Below are positions 7,896-16,392 of a stretch of 64,000 nucleotides of DNA, piece by piece. The notes beneath the pieces were generated by a model that worked only from the letters and a program-made list of their open reading frames with translations, made no database searches and had not been told where the DNA came from. A program made the position numbers and the translations under genes. The stretch lies in the NCBI RefSeq assembly GCF_009811415.1, contig NZ_BLIG01000047.1, positions 1-64,000 of the forward strand. Direction: 5' to 3'. Numbering within the stretch: the first letter of the stretch is position 1; each line of letters starts with the position of its first letter. Source of the DNA: Alteromonas sp. KUL106. Lineage in GTDB: Bacteria > Pseudomonadota > Gammaproteobacteria > Enterobacterales > Alteromonadaceae.

Positions 7896-8954
7896 TTAAG
7901 GCTTTGCTACGATAAAACCGCGCTTAATTCCTTTATTCGCTCGCGTTATTAACCCATAACTTGCCGCATCAAACGTTTTAAATACGACGACCTCGCCAAC
8001 TTTTAAAGCAGGCTGTGATACTGTGTCGATAAACCATTCACCGCCATTTTTGGCTCCTGGTTCATTTACATAGCGCGGACTTTCTTCATCGATAATGGCC
8101 GGCCCCTGAGCATAAATACCTAAAACGGTACCTGGAGACACATCTGCTGAACCCAGATCAAGGATAACGACATCGTATTTACCAAGTAAATCATGCTCGT
8201 GTAAGTCACCTACCACAGCCCCTCTTTGAGATACGGCTGGAACCAATTCAAAGCTATCCGGGTGTTCAAATCCACCTGCCATTAACTTATCACCACGCTT
8301 TGCTTCTTGGTCTGCATCATCGATAAACAGCAGCATTGTGTCGTCTGCCTGATCTTTTTCTACCAGCGAAGCCGAAGAGACGTGTGTGACTTGAATGCCC
8401 AGTGTTTCTCCGTCTAGATTTTTGATAATAGCGTGCTTTCTCACTACCCTAAACTGATCGTCGGTACTGAATTGTTGTTGGCTTAAAACAAAATCATCAG
8501 ACGCAAACCTTACGTTTCCATCTTGATTACCCAACAGTTTAGGCAACGCTTCATACGTCCCTTCGTCAAGGAGCATATGATGTCTGATAAACGGAGAAAT
8601 CGTTGTCCACGAAAGAACATCAACCGGCGTCGGCTTTAAACGCTTGTCAGTAGACGGGGAGAGTTTGTAAGTGGGTTTGTCTCGTTTTACCGTTAATACC
8701 GGCTCTCCATCAACGTAACCCACCACAATTACATCACCTGGATAAATTAAATGCGGGTTATCTATTTGCGTATTGGTGCGCCACAATTCAGGCCAAAGCC
8801 AAGGTTCATTTAAAAATATGTTTGCAATAGCCCAAAGCGTATCGCCGCGCTTCACCGTATAGGTTTTCGGGGCCGTATCTTTTAGTTGAAGTGCGAGTAC
8901 AGGTAACGACAACAATGCACAAATAAATAATATTGCCCCGCGACGAACATTCAT
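7896..8954 (-). CDS. LysM domain protein, probably secreted
   Basis: A protein of about 352 residues starting at MNVRRGAILF; an upstream in-frame start would add 24 residues but would put the signal sequence in an unusual place. The N terminus has basic residues then a hydrophobic stretch (ILFICALLSLPVLA), a signal peptide. A LysM peptidoglycan-binding module follows (YTVKRGDTLWAIANIFL... to LIYPGDVIVV). The remaining 270 residues are a beta-rich region with no catalytic motif I recognise. A LysM gene at this spot, divergent from def, occurs in many gammaproteobacteria. It is probably periplasmic and cell-wall associated. The long C-terminal part is of unknown role. Confidence 0.85.
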   Translation of the reverse strand: MNVRRGAILFICALLSLPVLALQLKDTAPKTYTVKRGDTLWAIANIFLNEPWLWPELWRTNTQIDNPHLIYPGDVIVVGYVDGEPVLTVKRDKPTYKLSPSTDKRLKPTPVDVLSWTTISPFIRHHMLLDEGTYEALPKLLGNQDGNVRFASDDFVLSQQQFSTDDQFRVVRKHAIIKNLDGETLGIQVTHVSSASLVEKDQADDTMLLFIDDADQEAKRGDKLMAGGFEHPDSFELVPAVSQRGAVVGDLHEHDLLGKYDVVILDLGSADVSPGTVLGIYAQGPAIIDEESPRYVNEPGAKNGGEWFIDTVSQPALKVGEVVVFKTFDAASYGLITRANKGIKRGFIVAKP

Positions 8955-9184
8955 TAATCGTTTTTTCAAATTAACCACCTGCAAATTATTCACTATCACT
9001 TTTGTTGCTTTTTCGGACAATAACACTATATCGGCAAAAGTTGTTATTCTTACAGGCTTTCGGCAAAAAACTGCACGAAAGTAACCGATATACGTTAGAA
9101 TAGTAACTTAATAAGCACTGTAAAGCGTGCTGGCAATTAGATCGTATATGATTTTATACAGCGAAAAGGTGAAGTAAGCGAGAA

Positions 9185-9694
9185 ATGGCTATTTTAGACG
9201 TATTAAGTTTTCCTGATGAGCGTCTTCGTACGGTGGCTAAGCCGGTCGAAGAGGTCAATGATGAAATTAGACAATTGGTATCGGACATGTTCGAAACCAT
9301 GAAAGACGAGAATGGAATCGGTCTTGCTGCGACGCAAGTAAACCGTCATGTTCAAGTTGTTGTAATGGACGTATCGGAAGATCAAAGCGAGCCACGCGTA
9401 TTTATCAACCCTGAAATAATTCGTAAAGAGGGTACAACAATTAGCGAAGAAGGCTGTTTGTCTGTTCCTGGTAACTACGCCAAAGTAGAGCGTGCAGAAG
9501 CGATTACCGTTAAAGCTTTGGACAAAAATGGCGACTCGTTTGAGCTAGATGCAGATGGTTTATTGGCGATTTGTATTCAGCACGAACTTGACCATTTAAA
9601 GGGTAAATTGTTTATAGATTATCTGTCTCCGCTCAAGCGCCAACGTATTCGTAAAAAGCTTGAGAAAGAAGCACGTCTTGCTGCCAAAGCGTAA
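9185..9694 (+). CDS. def: Peptide deformylase
   Basis: A 169-residue metalloenzyme that removes the formyl group from nascent protein N termini. All three signature motifs are present: GIGLAATQV at 44-52, EEGCLSVPG at 88-96 with metal ligand C91, and QHELDHLKG at 132-140 with H133, catalytic E134 and H137. The length is standard. The gene opens the def-fmt-rsmB-trkA run, with fmt beginning 8 bp after its stop. Confidence 0.97.
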   Translation: MAILDVLSFPDERLRTVAKPVEEVNDEIRQLVSDMFETMKDENGIGLAATQVNRHVQVVVMDVSEDQSEPRVFINPEIIRKEGTTISEEGCLSVPGNYAKVERAEAITVKALDKNGDSFELDADGLLAICIQHELDHLKGKLFIDYLSPLKRQRIRKKLEKEARLAAKA

Positions 9695-9702
9695 GGGATA
9701 AT

Positions 9703-10653
9703 GTGACAACGCCATTGAAAGTTATTTTTGCCGGTACGCCGGATTTCGCAGCTAAACACTTGTCGGCGCTGCTTGATAGTGATCACGAAGTCATTGCGGT
9801 TTACACCCAGCCAGATAGACCGGCAGGACGAGGTAAAAAACTCACAGCAAGTCCGGTTAAAGTGCTTGCAGAAGCGCACGCTGTTCCGGTTTATCAGCCC
9901 CAATCACTAAAAACAGAAGATGCACAGCAAGCGCTTATTGCACTTAACGCTGATCTCATGGTTGTCGTTGCATATGGTTTGCTACTTCCTACAGCGGTGC
10001 TTAACGCACCGAGACTTGGTTGTATAAATGTTCATGGTTCGATTTTACCTAAGTGGCGTGGTGCAGCGCCAATCCAGCGAGCTATATGGGCAGGAGACCC
10101 AGAGACAGGCGTAACCATAATGCAAATGGACGAAGGCTTAGACACCGGGGATATGCTACACATTGCAACATTGCCCATCGCCGCTGACGATACCAGCGCG
10201 AGCATGTACGACAAACTCGCTGCGCTTGGACCCAGCGCGTTGATCGACGTGGTTAATGACTTCGAAAGTTATTCTGCTCTAAAACAAGATGACACGCAGG
10301 CCACGTATGCGAAAAAGCTATCTAAAGAGGAAGCCTTGATCAATTGGTATGACGATGCCGAGCAAATTGAACGCAATATTCGAGCCTTTAACCCTTGGCC
10401 TGTGGCTTGGATGCAGGTTGAAAACCAGAATGTAAAAGTATGGGCTGCCAGCGTAGTTGCGCTCGAAAATAAGGCTTCTCCAGGCACTATTATTAGTGCA
10501 AACAAGGACGGCATTACCATTGCCACCGGACGCGATGCCCTTCGTATTACATCACTTCAGATACCCGGCAAAAAAGCGCTTCCAGCCTCAGACGTGGTCA
10601 ATGCACGCAAAGACTGGTTTGAAGTGGGCCGTTGTCTGGCAAAATCGGATTAG
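9703..10653 (+). CDS. fmt: Methionyl-tRNA formyltransferase
   Basis: A 316-residue enzyme that formylates initiator Met-tRNA using 10-formyl-tetrahydrofolate, the partner of peptide deformylase. It starts at GTG. The catalytic Asn/His/Asp triad is visible as N109 and H111 (in INVHGSILPKWRG) and D147 (in DEGLDTGDM). The C-terminal tRNA-binding domain begins at about residue 205. The length equals the E. coli enzyme. It is tightly spaced between def and rsmB. Confidence 0.97.
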   Translation: MTTPLKVIFAGTPDFAAKHLSALLDSDHEVIAVYTQPDRPAGRGKKLTASPVKVLAEAHAVPVYQPQSLKTEDAQQALIALNADLMVVVAYGLLLPTAVLNAPRLGCINVHGSILPKWRGAAPIQRAIWAGDPETGVTIMQMDEGLDTGDMLHIATLPIAADDTSASMYDKLAALGPSALIDVVNDFESYSALKQDDTQATYAKKLSKEEALINWYDDAEQIERNIRAFNPWPVAWMQVENQNVKVWAASVVALENKASPGTIISANKDGITIATGRDALRITSLQIPGKKALPASDVVNARKDWFEVGRCLAKSD

Positions 10654-10655
10654 TC

Positions 10656-11975
10656 GTGAAACCACTTCCTTTACCAAAACAAAAAAACTTGCGTGCAGAT
10701 TGTGCGTGGGTTATCTACCAGATTCTAGAGCAAGGCAAATCATCTCGTGAGTGTTTAGAACGCGTTCAGCGCAGACACAATGCACGGGATAACGCATGGT
10801 TACAGGAAATGTCGCTTGGGGTTATGCGTCGCCTCCCTATTTTGCAGCACTGGCTCAGGACGTTGCTCGATAGACCCCTGAAAGGTAACAAAAAAGTTGT
10901 TGAGCATTTAATTCTTCTTGGTCTCTACCAGCTTAACTTTTCTCGAGTGAGTAAACATGCAGCGGTGGGAGAAACTGTGGCCGCCGCGTCGTATCTAAAT
11001 GCGGCAGGACTTAAAGGCTTAGTAAATGCGGTGTTACGTAATTTTCAGCGCGAAGAGCTTGCCAGCAAACCTGTCGATGATGCCATCATTAACAGTGGGC
11101 TGCCTAAATGGCTATTTAAAGCAATAGAACACGCCTATGGTTCTGATGCAGAAGATGTACGGTGTGAGACTAACGCAATGGCCCCTATTTGGCTTCGCGT
11201 TAATACGCTACAAACCTCCTTAGCAGCCTTTACTGAAGCGCTGAGTAATGCTGGCGTTGAATACACCCTTAGCGATCATCACTCAGATGCGGTCATACTT
11301 ACCCACAGAGAGGATATTACCGCTTTGCCTGGCTTTGAAAAAGGCCATTTCGCGGTACAAGATGGAGCAGCGCAATTAGCTGCACACTATTTAAGTCCTC
11401 AGGCTAATGAGCGTATTTTAGATTGCTGCGCGGCCCCCGGAGGAAAAACAGGTCATATTGTAGAGCGCGCTTCAAGCACTGAATATGTACTAGCGCTAGA
11501 CGCAGATGCCGGTCGTCTTAAACGTGTAGAAGAAAATATGACACGGCTTAAGCACAAGGTAGATATTAAACAAGGAGATGCCACTGACCCCTCTTCTTGG
11601 TGGGACGGTAAGCTATTCGATAGAATCTTACTGGATGCTCCATGCTCTGCAACGGGGGTTATTCGTCGTCATCCTGATATTCGCTGGTTACGTAAAGCTA
11701 ACGATATAGACAATCTCGCGCAGCTACAGCGCCGTATTTTGGATACATTGTGGAACCTGTTAAAGCCAGGCGGTACGCTGCTTTATGCTACCTGCTCTAT
11801 TTTGCCAAAAGAAAACGTGACGCAAATAGCACAGTTTTTAGCAGACACCCCTGATGCCAAGTTATCACCGATAACGAAAACAGAAACCGTTGAAAAGCCA
11901 GGACGCCAAATTAGACCGGGTGAACAACAAATGGATGGTTTCTATTATGCGAGACTGGTAAAGTCAGCAGAATGA
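10656..11975 (+). CDS. rsmB: 16S rRNA m5C967 methyltransferase RsmB
   Basis: A protein of about 439 residues from the GTG two bases after the fmt stop; a TTG at 10632 inside fmt would add 8 residues and is less likely. It methylates C967 of 16S rRNA with SAM. The N-terminal NusB-like domain (about 1-140) precedes a Rossmann methyltransferase with the SAM motif DCCAAPGGKTGH and the two catalytic cysteines in LLDAPCSATG and YATCSIL. The protein is full length. It probably shares a transcript with def and fmt upstream; trkA follows 66 bp later. Confidence 0.95.
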   Translation: MKPLPLPKQKNLRADCAWVIYQILEQGKSSRECLERVQRRHNARDNAWLQEMSLGVMRRLPILQHWLRTLLDRPLKGNKKVVEHLILLGLYQLNFSRVSKHAAVGETVAAASYLNAAGLKGLVNAVLRNFQREELASKPVDDAIINSGLPKWLFKAIEHAYGSDAEDVRCETNAMAPIWLRVNTLQTSLAAFTEALSNAGVEYTLSDHHSDAVILTHREDITALPGFEKGHFAVQDGAAQLAAHYLSPQANERILDCCAAPGGKTGHIVERASSTEYVLALDADAGRLKRVEENMTRLKHKVDIKQGDATDPSSWWDGKLFDRILLDAPCSATGVIRRHPDIRWLRKANDIDNLAQLQRRILDTLWNLLKPGGTLLYATCSILPKENVTQIAQFLADTPDAKLSPITKTETVEKPGRQIRPGEQQMDGFYYARLVKSAE

Positions 11976-12041
11976 AAGCTTAATAGTTGTGCAATGTCAC
12001 TCACATAAGACCAGCACGAATACGAAGGCAAAATAATAACA

Positions 12042-13421
12042 ATGAAAATCATCATTTTAGGGGCAGGCCAAGTAGGTGGAACGCTTGCTGAAAACCTAGT
12101 CGGTGAGAATAACGAAATTACCGTTATAGATTCAGACCCAACCATACTGCGCGGACTTCAAGATCGACTTGACCTCCAAGTAGTGACAGGTGTTGGCTCA
12201 CACCCTGATGTACTGCGCAAAGCTGGCGCAGAAGACGCCGATATGTTGATTGCTGTGACCAACAGTGATGAGAGTAATATGCTCGCCTGCCAAGTTGCTT
12301 ACAGCCTATTTAAGACTCCCACTAAAATTGCCCGCGTCCGTTCTGAACAATACATTATTTACCAAGAGCAGCTGTATAAACAGCAAGACATCCCTGTCGA
12401 TCATATCATTGCGCCAGAACAATTAGTCACAAAAGCCATTAAACGTCTCATCGATTATCCAGGCGCACTTCAGGTCGTAGAGTTTGCTGAAGGCAAAGCG
12501 AGTTTGGTTGCAGTAAAAGCCTATTACGGCGGTTTATTGGTCGGACACGCGCTATCTGCACTCAAAGATCACATGCCTAATGTTGAAACCCGTGTTGCTG
12601 CAATTTACCGCCGGGGCCGCCCTATTCGTCCATTGGGTACAACCGTAATTGAAGCAGATGACGAAGTTTTCTTTATTGCAGCAACTAAGCATATTCGCGC
12701 CGTGATGAGCGAACTCCAGAAGCTAGAATCAAGCTATAAGCGAATTATGATTGCAGGTGGTGGTTTAATTGGAGCGGGTTTAGCCAAAAAGCTGGAGCAT
12801 AATCACAACGTTAAGCTTATTGAATATAGCCCTGAGCGGGCTAAGTATCTCTCTGCCAACTTAGATAAAACCATTGTCTTCAGTGGTGATGCATCAGACC
12901 CTGAACTGCTCAGTGAAGAGAACATTGAGCAGGTAGACGCCTTTATTGCCGTCACTAACGATGATGAAGCGAATATTATGTCTGCTATGCTGGCTAAGCG
13001 CATGGGTGCACAAAAAGCCATGGTGCTCATTCAGCGAAGCGCCTATGTAGATTTGGTACAGGGCGGTGAAATAGACATTGCATTTTCACCACAGCAAGCC
13101 ACGATCTCTGCGCTATTAACCCATGTCCGTCGCGGCGACATTGTTAACGTTTACTCGCTCAGAAGGGGTGCTGCGGAGGCAATAGAAGCCATTGCTCACG
13201 GTGATGAAAATACGTCTAAGGTCGTTGGAAAACAAATAGGCGATATCAAGTTACCGCCAGGTACCACGATTGGTGCAATAGTACGCGACGAACAAGTTAT
13301 AATTGCGCACAGCGATACGAAGATAGAGGCCAATGACCACATTATACTGTTTCTTGTTGACAAAAAGTATATCGGCGACGTAGAAAAACTGTTCCAGCCC
13401 AGCGCATTCTTCTTTGGTTGA
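12042..13421 (+). CDS. trkA: Trk potassium uptake NAD-binding regulator TrkA
   Basis: A 459-residue cytoplasmic regulatory subunit of the Trk K+ uptake system. It has two RCK modules in tandem: the first Rossmann fold opens IIILGAGQVGGTLAENL, the second RIMIAGGGLIGAGLAKKL at about 235, each followed by a TrkA-C domain. Two RCK copies in one chain is the gammaproteobacterial form. It is last in the def-fmt-rsmB-trkA run and converges on trkH, which encodes the membrane partner, so the two subunits of the complex are transcribed towards each other. Confidence 0.96.
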   Translation: MKIIILGAGQVGGTLAENLVGENNEITVIDSDPTILRGLQDRLDLQVVTGVGSHPDVLRKAGAEDADMLIAVTNSDESNMLACQVAYSLFKTPTKIARVRSEQYIIYQEQLYKQQDIPVDHIIAPEQLVTKAIKRLIDYPGALQVVEFAEGKASLVAVKAYYGGLLVGHALSALKDHMPNVETRVAAIYRRGRPIRPLGTTVIEADDEVFFIAATKHIRAVMSELQKLESSYKRIMIAGGGLIGAGLAKKLEHNHNVKLIEYSPERAKYLSANLDKTIVFSGDASDPELLSEENIEQVDAFIAVTNDDEANIMSAMLAKRMGAQKAMVLIQRSAYVDLVQGGEIDIAFSPQQATISALLTHVRRGDIVNVYSLRRGAAEAIEAIAHGDENTSKVVGKQIGDIKLPPGTTIGAIVRDEQVIIAHSDTKIEANDHIILFLVDKKYIGDVEKLFQPSAFFFG

Positions 13422-13459
13422 TGCTCCACTTTTGCCAGTAAATATCTTCCAGCGGGGAT

Positions 13460-13535
13460 GACTAATAACGATGTTATTGGTCACGTTTAGACAGATTTTA
13501 GGGATATCTTAAAGGAGCGAAGTTAACCGCTCCTT
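13460..13535. other. Convergent trkA/trkH intergenic hairpins
   Basis: The 146-bp gap holds two inverted repeats: a 10-bp stem with a GAT loop at 13460-13482 (GACTAATAAC / GTTATTGGTC with one GT pair) and AAGGAGCG (13512-13519) / CGCTCCTT (13528-13535). Neither has a convincing T-run. They probably act as transcription stop or RNA-stabilising structures for the two convergent genes. Confidence 0.5.
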
Positions 13536-13567
13536 ACGCTATCTCAAGCACAGGGTACGCATATAAA

Positions 13568-15019
13568 TCAACTGCGCCAGAATGTTGGTGAGAACAACAC
13601 CAGTAACGAGAATACTTCCAGCCGTCCAAATACCATGGCCGTTACGAGGATCCACTTTCCAGCATCGCTTACGTCAGCATAATTTGCTGCCACACTGCCA
13701 AGTCCCGGGCCGAGGTTGTTCAACATAGCGGCGGTTGCGGTAAAAGCACTTAAATTGTCAAGACCGGTGGCAATTAAGCCAATCATTATAATAACAAACA
13801 CCACGGCATAAGCTGAGAAAAAGCCCCACACCGCCTCTACCACTCTGTCAGGCATAGCTCGATCACCGAGCTTTACGCTGTAAACGGCTTTGGGATGAAT
13901 CAACCTATCAACTTCTCGTTTCCCCTGTAAAAACAGCAAGCACACCCTCACCACTTTCAAACCACCGCCTGTAGAACTAGCACACCCTCCAATAAAGCTA
14001 GAGAAGATAAGCATGATGGGCAGAAACGTTGGCCACACAGAAAAATCCGTTGTTGCAAAGCCTGCTGTTGTACTGATGGATACCGCTTGAATCATTGCTT
14101 GATCGAGAGCTTGCTCAGCTGAACTGTAGTAGCCTGTAAGCGTAAGGACCAAAAAGCAGATACCAATGAGCGACGCCTGAATAATAAAGAACGCTTTAAA
14201 TTCAGGATCTTTGAAGTAACCTCTCACCGAGCGAGAACTCACCGCAGCGTAATGCAGCGAGAAGTTAAGCGCTGCAATAAGCAAAAAGACCGTACAGACC
14301 ACATTGACCATAGGGCTATTAAAATACCCCAAACTTGCGTCATGATTTGAAAATCCGCCGATAGCAACTGTAGAGAACGCGTGGCAAATTGAGTCAAAAA
14401 CACTCATTCCCGCTAACCAGTAAGCCCCTGCACATGCAATGGTGATTGATAGGTAGATGTACCACAAATGCTTTGCCGTATCAGCGATACGCGGGGTCAT
14501 TTTGTTGTCTTTTACGGGGCCGGGTGTCTCGGCACGGTAAAGCTGCATGCCCCCCACTCCCAAGATAGGCAGAATTGCAACTGCAAGTACAATGATACCC
14601 ATACCACCAAGCCATTGAAGCTGCTGGCGATAAAATTGGACTGAGTGCGGTAGGAAGTCTATTCCCTCAATGACCGTCGCGCCGGTAGTCGTTAGCCCTG
14701 AAAAAGACTCAAAAAAAGCATCGGTTACCGTCATACTGGGTTGTTCTAATAGAATAAGAGGCACTGCCCCTACGCTTGCCAGTACTGTCCAGAAAAGTGC
14801 TACGATGAGGAATCCTTCTCGCGCTCTTAAATCATTTTTTTGCTGGCGATTGGGATACCACAGCGCCATACCGCCAATAACACAAAATATAAATGCGAGT
14901 GTGAAAGGTAAACCGCTGCCATCTTGATAAACTAACGACACGATAGCGGGTGGGATCATGGTCACGCTAAATAGCGCTATCAATAATCCAAGTATTCGTA
15001 TAATGGCACGGTAGTGCAT
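13568..15019 (-). CDS. trkH: Trk potassium uptake transporter TrkH
   Basis: A 483-residue polytopic inner membrane protein, the K+-translocating subunit of Trk. It shows the four pore-loop repeats of the SKT superfamily, each with a selectivity-filter glycine: SGLTTTGATV, TVAIGGFSNHD, SISTTAGFATTD and NLGPGLGSV. The length matches E. coli TrkH (483). Its N terminus begins MHYRAIIRILGLL, as in the family. It is monocistronic and convergent with trkA. Confidence 0.96.
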   Translation of the reverse strand: MHYRAIIRILGLLIALFSVTMIPPAIVSLVYQDGSGLPFTLAFIFCVIGGMALWYPNRQQKNDLRAREGFLIVALFWTVLASVGAVPLILLEQPSMTVTDAFFESFSGLTTTGATVIEGIDFLPHSVQFYRQQLQWLGGMGIIVLAVAILPILGVGGMQLYRAETPGPVKDNKMTPRIADTAKHLWYIYLSITIACAGAYWLAGMSVFDSICHAFSTVAIGGFSNHDASLGYFNSPMVNVVCTVFLLIAALNFSLHYAAVSSRSVRGYFKDPEFKAFFIIQASLIGICFLVLTLTGYYSSAEQALDQAMIQAVSISTTAGFATTDFSVWPTFLPIMLIFSSFIGGCASSTGGGLKVVRVCLLFLQGKREVDRLIHPKAVYSVKLGDRAMPDRVVEAVWGFFSAYAVVFVIIMIGLIATGLDNLSAFTATAAMLNNLGPGLGSVAANYADVSDAGKWILVTAMVFGRLEVFSLLVLFSPTFWRS

Positions 15020-15317
15020 TTTTAATTAAGCCTTTGTTCTTATAATGGCGCAGTTTTCTCAGTGTGCTTTTTGAGTCGATACCCTAAAGCATGTCAACCC
15101 AAGGCCTATGCATCGTTACTGTACATTTATGGCGCATTATGCAGATTGGGTTGGATAACTCTTTAATAACCCAGATTTTAATCGTTTGTCGCCCTTTACT
15201 GGTGGCGTAGGCATTGTCTAGGTGTCTAGATTTTTGATTATAGGGTGATTATCTATAAGGGGAAACCTTTGTCTCCCCACATTCGCCCTCTCCAGGCGAA
15301 TATTAATGGTTGGGATA
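15020..15317. other. trkH-elbB intergenic region
   Basis: About 300 bp without a gene. It should carry the trkH promoter. Near the elbB end two hairpins are visible: ATTCGCC / GGCGAAT (15281-15301) and GGGGA / TCCCC (about 15259-15278). They lie downstream of elbB on the minus strand but lack a T-run, so elbB termination is uncertain. Nothing else recognised. Confidence 0.4.
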
Positions 15318-15971
15318 TCATTTCATTGCGAGAACCGTGCTCACCATTTTACTAATGCTTGCATGAGCTTCACTAATACTCTTCGCCATCATATAAGCGG
15401 GCGTAGTAACCAGTTTTGCGTCGTTATCGACAACGACTTCATCTACTGCGCAATCCACATGGCAAGCACCGAATGCGTTTAGGCCATTGGCAGTATCCTT
15501 ATCATTGCCAATAGTCATCTTTGTTTGATTACCATATACTTTCGCCGCTAAAGCTGGCGCAATGCATGCGTAAGCAGCGGGCTTCTTCGCTCGTGCGAAG
15601 GCCTCACAGATTTTAAGCACGTCTTCATTGAACGTACAATTTGCACCGTCTACTGCAAAAGTACATAGGTTCTTTGCTGCCCCAAAACCACCGGGCAAAA
15701 TTAACGTATCGAATGCATTAACGTCACATTCTGTCACCGATTTAATATCTCCTCGCGCAATGCGCGCGGACTCTACAAGAACATTTCGCGCTTCACCTTC
15801 AGACACTTCCCCCGTTAAATGATTCACGACGTGTAATTGCGCTACGTCGGGTGCGAAGCATTGATAGGATGCGCCTTCTTGTTCTATTGCTAAGAGGGTG
15901 AGTACAGCTTCATGTAACTCTGCTCCGTCAAATACACCACTTCCACTTAAAATAACGGCGACTTGTTTCAT
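15318..15971 (-). CDS. elbB: Isoprenoid biosynthesis glyoxalase ElbB
   Basis: A 217-residue DJ-1/PfpI superfamily protein of the ElbB type. The N terminus MKQVAVILSGSGVFDGAELH and the central LILPGGFGAAKNLCTFA are family hallmarks; the nucleophile-elbow cysteine is C136 in AYACIAPA. E. coli ElbB has weak glyoxalase activity, and its link to isoprenoid synthesis is genetic rather than biochemical. It is monocistronic, divergent from polA across a 0.4-kb gap with DnaA boxes. Confidence 0.93.
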   Translation of the reverse strand: MKQVAVILSGSGVFDGAELHEAVLTLLAIEQEGASYQCFAPDVAQLHVVNHLTGEVSEGEARNVLVESARIARGDIKSVTECDVNAFDTLILPGGFGAAKNLCTFAVDGANCTFNEDVLKICEAFARAKKPAAYACIAPALAAKVYGNQTKMTIGNDKDTANGLNAFGACHVDCAVDEVVVDNDAKLVTTPAYMMAKSISEAHASISKMVSTVLAMK

Positions 15972-16392
15972 ATTATTCTCCTAGGCGATATGCCATCTAC
16001 TTATAAAAAAATTGGCCATTAAACGCACAATTGCTCAAAAAAAGTTCTTAATAATACGTATATACAATGTTAATGGTTATGCTACATTACTTGCCCAACT
16101 TGGTTAAACCAAAAATAAACGTTCACCAAGTTATCCACATAAAATGGAATGTTAAGTAGCAGGTATGCTGTTTTTACACCTTAGTCTCATTCCCTTATTT
16201 TTCTTGATTTTAAAGGTGATCTTTAATTCAAAAAAGATCATCTGGATCGTCGTGCCTTGCGCTTTAGATCACAATGTTATCCACAGGCCAATTGCGATCC
16301 ACGCTTCACCTTAATGTTCCTTCATTATATGGCGATCTCATCAAGGCTGTGGCATCCTTGCGCTCATAATGTATCTTGGAAAAACGTCATCT
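15972..16392. promoter_or_regulatory. elbB/polA divergent region with two DnaA boxes and GATC cluster
   Basis: This 0.4-kb gap contains two perfect TTATCCACA DnaA boxes, at 16131-16139 and 16277-16285, both on the plus strand. Six GATC sites fall between about 16218 and 16338. Perfect 9-mers are rare by chance (about one per 130 kb per strand), so two in 150 bp is notable. It could make polA or elbB expression responsive to DnaA-ATP, or titrate DnaA. No repeat or small gene was seen. The boxes and GATC sites are observed; the role is inferred. Confidence 0.6.
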
